Origin: Bermanella sp034112325
Lineage (GTDB): Bacteria; Pseudomonadota; Gammaproteobacteria; Pseudomonadales; Oceanobacteraceae
Assembly: GCA_034112325.1 (NCBI GenBank)
Contig: JAWUVO010000037.1
Location: 1 to 16,458 of the forward strand
Length of the DNA stretch: 16,458 nt
Direction of reading: 5' to 3'
Part shown: positions 1 through 7,800 of the stretch, piece after piece
Layout: each line of letters starts with the position of its first letter
How positions within the stretch are numbered: the stretch's first letter is position 1
Made by a program: the position numbers and the translations under genes
The notes under the pieces: generated by a model
Seen by the model: only the letters and a program-made list of their open reading frames with translations
The model's database searches: none
What the model was told of the DNA's origin: nothing

Positions 1-1
1 T

Positions 2-88
2 GCACTAGATTTTGCAGTGGCAGGTAAAACATCTATTCAAGAAGTATTTAAAATAACAGCCAGCTTAGATGAAAGCATGTCAAATTAA
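2..88 (+). CDS. mshE: MshE, MSHA pilus assembly ATPase (C-terminal 28 residues only)
   Basis: Only the last 28 codons and the TAA stop are in the window; the frame enters at base 2 and reads ALDFAVAGKTSIQEVFKITA near its start. The pattern G-K-T-S-I-x-E-V-F-K matches the extreme C-terminus of GspE/PilB/MshE-type secretion ATPases, where a Gly-x-Thr-Ser-x-x-Glu-Val motif ends the protein. The Walker boxes and zinc motif would lie upstream of base 1 and cannot be checked. The call rests mainly on position: the stop lies 12 bp before mshG, the usual mshE-mshG order. By family knowledge, MshE is the cytoplasmic hexameric ATPase that powers MSHA pilus extension and can respond to cyclic di-GMP through its N-terminal domain. 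Confidence 0.8.
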   Translation, partial: ALDFAVAGKTSIQEVFKITASLDESMSN

Positions 89-100
89 GGTTGAAGGTTG

Positions 101-1327
101 ATGCCAAAATTTAAATTTAAGGCTCGAGACAAATCTGGCAAGCTCCATGAAGGCAGCCTTGAAGCTGCCAGTCGTGACGCTATTGCGTCGCGCTTGATTG
201 AAGACCGAATGATTCCAGTGTCAATTGTCGCGATAGAACAATCGATTGGGCTTGATTTCGAAATTGATTTAAAGCGTTTTTTACCCGAGCCAAAGATTAG
301 TCTTGATGACACTGTATTATTTTGCCGTCAAATGCATGCTCTTACTCGTAGTGGTATACCTATCATGCGAGCTATATTTGGTTTAGCTGAAACTTCAAAA
401 AATCCAATTATGGAAGCCCTATTAAAAGACGTAGGGCAGAGCTTAGGCAGAGGTAATACCTTAAGCCAATCTCTTAAGGTGTATGAAACTCAATTTTCAC
501 CATTATTTATTAGCATGGTTCAAGTGGGCGAAAGCACTGGTAAATTAGATGATGCTTTTTTTCAATTAGTTAAGCATTTAGAAATGGAGCGTGATACCCG
601 CAAAAAAGTGGCCTCTGCATTACGTTATCCTACATTGGTAATGGTATCCATTTTTGCAGCTTTGATGGTAGTTAACTTATTTGTAATACCCAGTTTTTCA
701 AAAGTATTTGAAAAGTTTGGTGCAGATTTACCCTTTGCTACCACCATATTATTGAATACATCTAATTTCTTTTTAGCTTATTGGTGGTTAATTTTATCAA
801 TTGTTATTGGCTCTATTATTGCTTTTATAAGATACATTAAAACAACTAAAGGCCGTTACAACTGGGATAAAATTAAACTGCGACTACCACTGGTAGGCGA
901 TTTGTTAAATAAGATTGCGTTGTCACGTTTTACTCGCACATTTGCCATGTTATTTAGTGCCGGTGTTCCTATTTTACAAGCACTGGAAGTGAGTGCTGAA
1001 GCCATTGGTAATGCCTATATCGAGGCCGCTGTAAAAGAGATGCGTAGCGGTATTGAACGGGGAGATTCACTGTCAAGAACGGCTAACTCGTCAGGTATGT
1101 TTACACCACTAATTTTACAGATGATAGCTGTGGGAGAAGAAAGTGGCGCGGTAGATAAGTTATTAGAAGATGTCAGTGATTTTTATGACCAGGAAACAGA
1201 GTATGACGTGCAAAATTTAAGTGCAGCCATAGAACCTATTATGCTTGTATTTATGGGTGGCTTAGTACTCATATTGGCGCTGGGTATTTTTTTACCACTG
1301 TGGGATCTTGGTGCGGCAGCGGGTTAA
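101..1327 (+). CDS. mshG: MshG, inner-membrane platform protein of the MSHA type IV pilus
   Basis: This 408-residue protein of the GspF/PilC family forms the polytopic inner-membrane platform on which the MshE ATPase acts. Two T2SSF repeats are visible at about residues 71-195 and 274-396. Both carry the family pattern: a Phe-x-R or Arg-Phe start, 'L-x-x-G-x-P-I' (residues 82-88 and 285-291), and 'GESTGKLD' / 'GEESGAVD' (143-150 and 345-352). Hydrophobic membrane segments lie near 177-199, 221-243 and 379-399, the usual three. Length matches the family (about 400). The start is ATG at 101; a TTG at 98 directly precedes it but would add only one residue. AAGG motifs lie 3 and 10 nt upstream. 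The gene follows the mshE stop by 12 bp, so the two are cotranscribed. Confidence 0.93.
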   Translation: MPKFKFKARDKSGKLHEGSLEAASRDAIASRLIEDRMIPVSIVAIEQSIGLDFEIDLKRFLPEPKISLDDTVLFCRQMHALTRSGIPIMRAIFGLAETSKNPIMEALLKDVGQSLGRGNTLSQSLKVYETQFSPLFISMVQVGESTGKLDDAFFQLVKHLEMERDTRKKVASALRYPTLVMVSIFAALMVVNLFVIPSFSKVFEKFGADLPFATTILLNTSNFFLAYWWLILSIVIGSIIAFIRYIKTTKGRYNWDKIKLRLPLVGDLLNKIALSRFTRTFAMLFSAGVPILQALEVSAEAIGNAYIEAAVKEMRSGIERGDSLSRTANSSGMFTPLILQMIAVGEESGAVDKLLEDVSDFYDQETEYDVQNLSAAIEPIMLVFMGGLVLILALGIFLPLWDLGAAAG

Positions 1328-1395
1328 AAAATTACTCGTTAAAAATGAATTATGGATAATTTAGTCTACACTTTTATTAGTGATTAAGGGCATTT

Positions 1396-1914
1396 ATGAC
1401 AGTGAAAAAACTTGGGTTTACATTAATAGAGCTGGTGGTGGTTATTGCGTTGTTAGGCATATTAGCCGCGGCCGCTTTGCCAAGAATGATGAAAAGTTAT
1501 GACGGTGCCCATGAGAGTACTGTAACGGCTACAGGTGGTGCACTTGCCAGTGCCGTAATATTGGTGCGCAGTCAGTGGGTAACCAATGGCGCTCGGGGCG
1601 AAGTAGACTCTGTTGTAGGTTACGGTGACGACAGCATGGCTACTTCTGCAGAAGGCTGGCCCACAGATGCTTATCAAGGCGGGGGTTCAAATCACAGTAC
1701 CAGTATTGGCGGCGATGCCGCACGTTGTGCGCGTTTATGGCAGGGCTTGTTAATATTAAGCGCTCCAACCGTTGGAGTATCTGCAGGGGCTAAGATTGAT
1801 TATTTAGCTGGTACATCGGGCGGTAGTATATGTCGTTATACTTACCAAAATAATACCCAAAATAGCCAAATAGAATATAACGTAGCCACTGGTTCAGTGG
1901 TGACTATTTTATAA
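1396..1914 (+). CDS. mshB: MshB, minor MSHA pilin
   Basis: A 172-residue type IV pilin-like protein. A short 7-residue basic leader (MTVKKLG) precedes the processed helix FTLIEL, with Glu at +5 (E12), so MshA-type prepilin peptidase cleavage after G7 is expected. The hydrophobic N-terminal helix runs to about residue 29. The globular part has the MshB-like features 'AVILVRSQWVTNG', a Cys pair (C111, C146) and a C-terminal 'EYNVATGSVVTIL', which resembles the MshB end rather than the major pilin. AAGGG lies 6 nt before the ATG. The gene is separated from mshG by 68 bp with no mshF between, and comes immediately before the major-pilin gene as in Vibrio. I infer a role in initiating or modulating the pilus. 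MshA-paralogue assignment is the main uncertainty. Confidence 0.82.
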   Translation: MTVKKLGFTLIELVVVIALLGILAAAALPRMMKSYDGAHESTVTATGGALASAVILVRSQWVTNGARGEVDSVVGYGDDSMATSAEGWPTDAYQGGGSNHSTSIGGDAARCARLWQGLLILSAPTVGVSAGAKIDYLAGTSGGSICRYTYQNNTQNSQIEYNVATGSVVTIL

Positions 1915-1952
1915 AAATTTAAAATACCATGCAAAATATTAGGGCGTTAAAC

Positions 1953-1982
1953 ATGAAAAAAATAAATTATGGTCTAAACTGA
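1953..1982 (+). other. Nine-residue leader mini-ORF upstream of mshA
   Basis: A short frame MKKINYGLN-stop sits in the 146-bp gap between mshB and mshA. AGGG at 1941-1944 lies 8 nt before its ATG, which is a credible ribosome binding site. Its MKK start looks like the beginning of a prepilin leader, so it may be a decayed pilin start or a translated leader. With nine codons the coding case is very weak. Confidence 0.2.
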
Positions 1983-2005
1983 AATTAATAGATTTAAAAA
2001 TGGGT

Positions 2006-2015
2006 GTTTATAAAC
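2006..2015. repeat. Perfect 10-bp palindrome in the mshA leader
   Basis: GTTTATAAAC is a perfect palindrome 45 bp before the mshA start. The 146-bp mshB-mshA gap is very AT-rich and I cannot assign a convincing -35/-10 pair in it. The palindrome could be part of a promoter or an operator, or be chance in AT-rich DNA. Confidence 0.2.
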
Positions 2016-2060
2016 TCAAGTCTATGCACTCAAGATAGCATTCATTTAATGGAGAGAAGT

Positions 2061-2552
2061 ATGAAAAAAATGAATCAGCCGAACTCGGCTCAGCAAGGTT
2101 TTACTTTAATAGAACTGATCATGGTAATTGTTATTTTAGGTATCTTATCAGCGTTTGCGTTGCCTAAGTTTGCCGACTTCACTACAAATGCTGAAAGTGC
2201 AAGTATACAGGCCGCCCTAGGAGCGGTGAAATCTGGATCTGCAATAGCCCATGCACAATGGCTAGCTAATGGTGATAGTACTTCTACCTCAGTTACCTTA
2301 GAGGGTGTTGCAATAGCCATGGTAAATGGTTACCCAGATAAAGACACCTTGGATACTCTAGTCGACGCTTCAGGTTATGTTGTCAATGAAGCACCTGCTG
2401 CTATAACTGTTATTTCTTTAAAAGCTGCACTTGGTAGCCCGTGCTTTTCTTTTACTAATGCCACCGCTGGGCCACCTGTTAGCCCACCTACTATTAGTGC
2501 TGTCGGCTCTGTTGCAACCGCTGCTTCAGGTGCAACCACAACGTGTTCGTAA
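2061..2552 (+). CDS. mshA: MshA, major MSHA pilin subunit
   Basis: A 163-residue prepilin, the likely structural subunit polymerised into the MSHA fibre used for surface attachment. A 13-residue leader ends in Gly (QQG), then FTLIELIMVIVILGILSAFA with Glu at +5 (E18) forms the conserved assembly helix. The MshA-like body includes 'ALPKFADFTTNAESASIQ', 'GAVKSGSAIAHAQWL' and 'VNGYPD' around residue 90. Two Cys residues (C128, C162) probably close the C-terminal D-loop; the loop is Pro/Ala/Gly/Thr rich (about 137-160). The ATG at 2061 was chosen over an upstream GTG at 2004 because GGAGAG (2051-2056) lies just before it and the resulting leader has normal length. It is followed 8 bp later by mshC. 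Confidence 0.88.
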   Translation: MKKMNQPNSAQQGFTLIELIMVIVILGILSAFALPKFADFTTNAESASIQAALGAVKSGSAIAHAQWLANGDSTSTSVTLEGVAIAMVNGYPDKDTLDTLVDASGYVVNEAPAAITVISLKAALGSPCFSFTNATAGPPVSPPTISAVGSVATAASGATTTCS

Positions 2553-2560
2553 GTTAAACT

Positions 2561-3073
2561 ATGAAAGCAACAAAAGGCTTTACCTTAATTGAGCTAATTG
2601 TTGTGATTATTGTGATCTCGATCTTAAGTACCGTGGGTATCAGCCTACTGAGTGGTTCAGATCAATATACAGCACGGCTGGCTTCCGATAGGTGGCTAGC
2701 CGGTTTGCGTTTAGCCCAACGATTTTCGTTACAAAAGCAAAGTGCCAGCAACCTGGTGGTCTTGACGGTTAGCAATAGTGCCAGTCAATGGACTATGTCT
2801 ATTGACCAAGGTGTTACTAATCTTAGTCAGTTTAGTGTCGATAAAGAAGGTTTGCTGGCATACGCTTCCACTACAGATTTTTCAGCTGCATGTAATTCAC
2901 TTCCATTGTTAACATTCCCGTTCAGATTAAATTTTAATGGATACGGAGATTCAGTTTCTGGATCAAGAGTCCAAGTCTCCACAAATCAACGGATATGTTT
3001 TGTGGGCGCTACAACACAACAACTGTGCATCAGTCCAAGCGGATATGCTTATGAAGGATTATGTGAAAACTAA
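2561..3073 (+). CDS. mshC: MshC, minor MSHA pilin (GspH/FimT-like)
   Basis: A 170-residue minor pilin. A 6-residue leader (MKATKG) is followed by FTLIELIVVIIVISILSTVG with Glu at +5 (E11). The body begins with an R-x-A-x-D-R-W-x-A-G-L-R-x-A-Q-R-F helix typical of GspH/FimT-like pseudopilins. It ends with 'LCISPSGYAYEGLC', the kind of short beta hairpin found at the end of this family. Four Cys residues (C111, C146, C156, C168) allow two disulfides. The gene starts 8 bp after mshA. No good Shine-Dalgarno is seen (only TAAG), which could limit its translation relative to the major pilin; this is inference. The C-terminal 23 bp overlap mshD. Confidence 0.85.
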   Translation: MKATKGFTLIELIVVIIVISILSTVGISLLSGSDQYTARLASDRWLAGLRLAQRFSLQKQSASNLVVLTVSNSASQWTMSIDQGVTNLSQFSVDKEGLLAYASTTDFSAACNSLPLLTFPFRLNFNGYGDSVSGSRVQVSTNQRICFVGATTQQLCISPSGYAYEGLCEN

Positions 3074-3596
3074 ACAGCTTTCACACCATTTTAATTCACA
3101 GCGTGGTGTGACCTTAATCGAATTGGTTATTACAATTGTAGTAATCGGTATTGCCATGTCTGCACTTATCTCTGCACTTTCTACAGGTATTGTGAATAGC
3201 TCAACCCCACTGTGGGAAAGTAAAGCACTGGAGCTAAGCCAGGCTTACTTAGACGAAATTCAAGCGATGAAATTTGATGAGCAAATGGCCACTGGTGGAG
3301 GCGCATTAGCGGGCGCTTCGGTGAGTTGCACAGCGGCCGATTTTAATGATGGTGAAGCCCGTGCAGAATATGACGATGTAGATGACTACAATAGTTTAAA
3401 TGATTCACCGCCAAGATTAATTGAAGCGGCAATTAACATGGATGCCTATGCCAGCTATGTTGTTGCGGTGCAGGTATCGTGTGCAGGAAGCGATTTAGGT
3501 TTTACTAACAACCAATCGGCTAAACGTATTGTAGTAACGGTTACCGTACCGGGTGGTGAATCTAGAAGTGTTGCTTTATATAAGGGGAATTTTTAA
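3051..3596 (+). CDS. mshD: MshD, minor MSHA pilin
   Basis: A 181-residue prepilin. The leader ends 'NSQRG' and the mature helix starts VTLIELVITIVVIGIAMSAL, with Val rather than Phe at +1 but Glu kept at +5 (E24). The central 'EARAEYDDVDDYNSLND' stretch (about 102-117) is typical of MshD. Cys residues are C93 and C154. The long upstream extension of the open frame (from 2937) lies inside mshC and was discarded. ATG 3051 has AGCGGA 7 nt upstream; ATG 3045 and GTG 3063 (AAGGA 4 nt upstream) are alternatives that change only leader length. The start overlaps the end of mshC by 23 bp and the stop overlaps the mshO start by one base, so translation is probably coupled. Confidence 0.83.
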   Translation: MKDYVKTKQLSHHFNSQRGVTLIELVITIVVIGIAMSALISALSTGIVNSSTPLWESKALELSQAYLDEIQAMKFDEQMATGGGALAGASVSCTAADFNDGEARAEYDDVDDYNSLNDSPPRLIEAAINMDAYASYVVAVQVSCAGSDLGFTNNQSAKRIVVTVTVPGGESRSVALYKGNF

Positions 3597-4480
3597 TGAT
3601 AAAAATATTCCAATTAGCTAAGCATAATAAGCATAATAACAATCATAAAGTAAACAATAGAGGGTTTACTTTAGTCGAATTAGTAATAGTAATTGTACTG
3701 CTTTCAATTCTTTCTGTGGGCAGTGTGAAATTTATTAGTTTTAGTGCGCAGGGTTATGTGGACACAGTTAGGCGTTCAGAACTTTCTTCTACAGGGACAA
3801 TTGTTAATGAAAAAATATCTAGGCTAGTGCGTGATGCTTTACCTCACAGTATCCGTATTACAGCCAATAATCGCTGCCTAGAACTGATTCCGATCATTGG
3901 CGCAAGTCAATATACTCAAGCGCCATTTGTATCAAGTCCTAATACTGTTTCTCAAACCCAGGTACATATGGTGCCTTTAAATACATCGCTAAGTGACAAT
4001 GGTTTTATTGCTATCTCTCCCAGTCCAAATCAACAAAACTCATTATATTCAGGTAGCGATAACCCTGGATTTATTAGTCTAGAGACGGTGACATTTGATT
4101 CTACGAGTGCATCTGGTGCCAGCGTTTATACATTTAATAATTCGGCGAGTTTTCAATTTCAACAAGAGTCTCCTAGCAAGCGAGTATTTGTTACCAATGA
4201 TCCAGTAACATTTTGTCAGGATGGAGGTCGCTTATATTTTTATCGAAATTATGGTTTTGTACCTAATGTAGCAAATTTAATTAGTAATTTACCCTCTACG
4301 CTTCCTAATCGTTTATTAGTCGCAGATAAATTACTATCAGACAGTTTAGTATTCAGTTACTTGCCAGTTAGCCTGCGAAGAAATGCGGTAGTAGCTTACG
4401 AATTAGAGCTGCAGGACGATTCAAAACTAAATGAAACTCATATAGTTAATCAAGAGGTGCAAATTAGAAATGTACCTTAA
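3596..4480 (+). CDS. mshO: MshO, minor MSHA pilin (PulJ/GspJ-like)
   Basis: A 294-residue, larger minor pilin. A 23-residue leader rich in Lys, His and Asn ends in NRG; the mature helix is FTLVELVIVIVLLSILSVGS with Glu at +5 (E28). The following 'YVDTVRRSELSSTGTIVNEKISRLVRDALPHSIR' stretch (54-87) matches the MshO/GspJ helix with its conserved 'R-x-x-R-D-A-L-P-x-S-I-R' (in pieces). 'RCLELIPI' and 'VFVTNDPVTFCQDG' give a Cys pair (C94, C208). The C-terminus is a beta strand with Val-Gln repeats. AAGGGGA at 3582-3588 is a strong ribosome binding site 7 nt before the ATG. The ATG overlaps the mshD stop by one base and the end overlaps mshP by 11 bp. Confidence 0.85.
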   Translation: MIKIFQLAKHNKHNNNHKVNNRGFTLVELVIVIVLLSILSVGSVKFISFSAQGYVDTVRRSELSSTGTIVNEKISRLVRDALPHSIRITANNRCLELIPIIGASQYTQAPFVSSPNTVSQTQVHMVPLNTSLSDNGFIAISPSPNQQNSLYSGSDNPGFISLETVTFDSTSASGASVYTFNNSASFQFQQESPSKRVFVTNDPVTFCQDGGRLYFYRNYGFVPNVANLISNLPSTLPNRLLVADKLLSDSLVFSYLPVSLRRNAVVAYELELQDDSKLNETHIVNQEVQIRNVP

Positions 4481-4898
4481 TAAAATACCAGTTAATAATT
4501 ATAATCATCAAGCCGGATTAGGGTTGCCGTCAGCTATATTTTTAATTGTAGTAATGACATTAATAGTGGCGGCATTAAATCAACTAAATGAGCTTAATTC
4601 TCAAGCTTATGGCAGAGAATGGCTGAGCCAAAGAGCATTTTATGCCGCTGAATCTGGCGCTCAAGCGGCAGCGGTATTGATCTTGAATAGCTCAGAGGTA
4701 GAGCCTGCTTGCGACGCAAGTTTTATTAACAACGCTTCGCTAGCCGCGGCTGGATTTAATTCATGTAATATTAATGTGGCTTGTGATTCCCAAACTATTT
4801 CCTTAGAAACCTATATCACCCTAACCAGCACAGGGTCCTGCGGTACAGGTGCCGATCAAGCCACTCGTATTGTACAAGTGAGGTTACTAGATGATTAA
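4470..4898 (+). CDS. mshP: MshP, pilin-like MSHA biogenesis protein (PilX/GspK-type)
   Basis: A 142-residue protein with a pilin-like N-terminal helix but no classical G-F-x-x-x-E motif. After 'NYNHQAG' comes LGLPSAIFLIVVMTLIVAAL, with Ser where Glu+5 would be. A following 'QRAFYAAESGAQAAAV' helix (about 54-69) is the AAE-SG signature shared by PilX and MshP. Four Cys residues (C81, C99, C105, C124) suggest disulfides. Lack of Glu+5 is normal for tip-complex members of the GspK type, so I read it as a tip-priming minor component. The start overlaps mshO by 11 bp; AGAGG lies 12 nt upstream, a weak site, consistent with coupled translation. The end overlaps mshQ by 8 bp. Confidence 0.82.
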   Translation: MYLNKIPVNNYNHQAGLGLPSAIFLIVVMTLIVAALNQLNELNSQAYGREWLSQRAFYAAESGAQAAAVLILNSSEVEPACDASFINNASLAAAGFNSCNINVACDSQTISLETYITLTSTGSCGTGADQATRIVQVRLLDD

Positions 4899-7800
4899 GT
4901 TTATATTGGTCTGCTTTTTAATGGTCACTTCAATCAACAGCTTTGCTTACTGGAGCTGTGCTTGGCCTTTTAGAACAGCATTAAATATTCAAGAAAATTC
5001 AGCATCAAATCTTACTGATTATCAGGTAAAAATTACCATTACTGGCAGCGATTTAAATAATGCCTACGACTGGACAAATAATGGTTTCGATTTAAGAGTG
5101 ATAGACAGTGACGATGAAAGCTTAGTGGACTTTTGGCTTGAAGATTGGGATCAAGCCGCTAAAACCGCCACAATCTGGGTTAGATTAGATACCTTATCGG
5201 CAAATGAAAATAGACAGTTATATATTTATTATGGCAACGAGTTTGCCGATCAACTGGCTAATATCCCATTAACATTTGTTGACCCCGGCATTCAATTTCA
5301 TACCCGCAGAGTTTTCTCTAATCCTGTTGATTTAACCGATGCTAGAAATTTATTTGATACAGCAGGGGATGGTAATGCAGGTTACGGCTGTGCCTTTATT
5401 ACCGACTTTACCGGTATTACCAATGCTAACCAATTTGGCCAGGACGGAGACTTTATCGCACTTAGCTCAACGTATTTTAATGTGGCGTCTAATGAAACTG
5501 GTGTATGGGGTATTCGCTATGGTGCCGACTTTGGTGGCGGTGGCGGTTTATATGTTGACGGCATTCCGTTAGAAGAACAATGGTCAGACGATTTATGGTG
5601 GGCTAACAATTGGGATGCAAGCGGTGAAGTATTGCAGGGCACAATTGAACTGACTGCGGGTTATCACCAGTTAGAAGTTATTGGCCAAGAAAGCTGCTGC
5701 GATGGCGGCATCACCGTGCAATTTCAGCGGCCAGGTGGTGCATTTACCGCTTATAACGTTGGCGATATAGATATTCGCTCTAGAGCATGCCCTATTAGTA
5801 TCGAACCAACTTTTTCGTTTGGGGTACAAGCCACTGCAAGTTGCCCTCCTCCTTTAGCACAGTACCGTATGGATGAAGGACCTTGGGGTGGTACGGCTGA
5901 TGTTCTAGATCAGACCGGTAATTTCCCTGGCACCATGGTGGGCAGCGTGTTAAATCAAGCGAATACTCAGGTGTGTAATGGTTTGCGAGTTAATGATAAT
6001 AATACAGTGAATCAAATTTCTGGTTTAAATACAGGCGTAGATTTAGATGCTGATATCGGAGCGGTAGGCACAGTTGCTTTTTGGATTAAAACGGTAGATG
6101 ACTGGAATGCAGGCAACCTAAGACGCACCTTAATGGATGCAAGTTTATTTATAAATGGCAGCGCCAGTGACCGTTATTTCTTTCTAGAAAAACGAGGTGA
6201 CGGACAATTACTGTTTAGATTTGAAGACAGTGCCGATGGTGACTATGCGGTACTTGAGTCGGCCGCCACTAGTCGAGTTAAAGATGTGTGGTATCACATT
6301 ACCATGACGTGGGACTTTCCTAATGATCAGTTCAATATCTATCAAGGCGATAACTTAATAGCCAGTGGTACACCAAATACCAACGGGGCTGTTTCGCTTT
6401 TAGGTAATCTTCATTTTGGCGATAATTCATCAGAATATAATGTAGCCTCTGGAAATTCTAGCAATGCATTTTTTGATGAAATAACCATTTTTAATACGGT
6501 AATTTCGGTGTCTGAAATTCGTGGACTTATGGCTAAGACAAGAAATTGTAGCACGCCTATCTTTACTAAGAGTTGCGACGCTACTTTTCCGGATGGTATT
6601 TCTAGTAGTAACTTGGGGAGCGTTATATTTAATAATGGTGCTCAGTTAATCGATAATCCTGATACACAGTTAAGCGCAACTGCCATTACTAACGGCTCGG
6701 GTAATTCATGTGTGAGTACCGACTGTACTGCAGGTGACCCAGTTGTAAATGCAGTCAGTGCGGGTGTTTTCCAGACGACTACTGCTACCAACGATATAAA
6801 TATTAATAATAATGGTTCGGCAACGGTTGGTATTAGTACCGATCGCTATGACAATATATCGGCTGGTAGAAACACCAGTATCACTTTTGATAATAGTAAT
6901 TTTAATACTTTTTATATTGATGATTTAGACGTTAATAGAGGCAGTGAAATTAATTTTTCAGCGGGAACCTATTGGATTAATAACCTATCCATAGGCCGCC
7001 AATCTGACATAAATATTATTGGTGGTAAGGTGCGCATTTATGTAAACAATGTAACTACTTTTAACAACCGAGATATTAACTTTAACTTAGGTGGTAGCAG
7101 TGAAAACCTATTAATGTACTTTTATAGTAATGCTAATTTTGGTACCAGAGCCAGAATTAACGCAACCATTTATGGAGAAGCTTCTATTGAGTTTGGTGAT
7201 GACGCAGAACATACAGGCTTAGTAACGGCTCAAGTTGTAGAATTGGGTTCTTCGGCAGTGGTCACCTACGATCAAAGTGCCTATGACGGTCTAGACGATA
7301 TAAGCTGGTGCGAAACTAATGCAGTTGGGGTGGGCAGCATTAATATATCGGCACCCACCACGGGGATTAATTGCCTGCCGTCTGACGTTGAAATTACTAT
7401 TTTAGATACCAATGGAGATCGTCTTACCAGTTACGACGATGACTTAATTTTAACCACCGATGTTAATAATGGTGATTGGACAGTAAACGGTTCACAAGCT
7501 GGTTTTTTAGATAATCAAACAGCCAATGATGGCTCGGCTGTTTATAATATGAATACCGGTGATGGCGGCAACGTAACCTTACTTTTATCAAATACAACTC
7601 CCCAGTTAACGACCATTACGGTAGAGGTCGATGGCGTCACACAAACAGCAGCCATTGATTTTCAGGCCACCGGTTTTGTATTCTCAACTATACCAAGTCA
7701 AGTATCAGCGCTGGATTCTGCAAGTATTTCTTTGCAGGCCATCGAAACTGTGACCGCCACTGGTGCATGTCAAAGTTTGTTATTAGATCCTACGGAAGTT

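Noticed and set aside
1328..1395. Promoter between mshG and mshB with GATAAT at about 1353
   Set aside because: The hexamer at 17-bp spacing upstream (TTACTC) matches the -35 consensus poorly, so I do not call it.
2004..2060. Upstream GTG start for mshA adding 19 residues
   Set aside because: It would put a long non-basic segment before the leader, whereas ATG 2061 has a strong GGAGAG site directly upstream.
2937..3050. N-terminal extension of the mshD frame inside mshC
   Set aside because: It lies inside mshC in another frame, and the start at 3051 gives a normal prepilin leader.
5339..5572. 77-codon frame within mshQ
   Set aside because: It is out of frame inside a strongly supported long gene and has no recognisable protein features.
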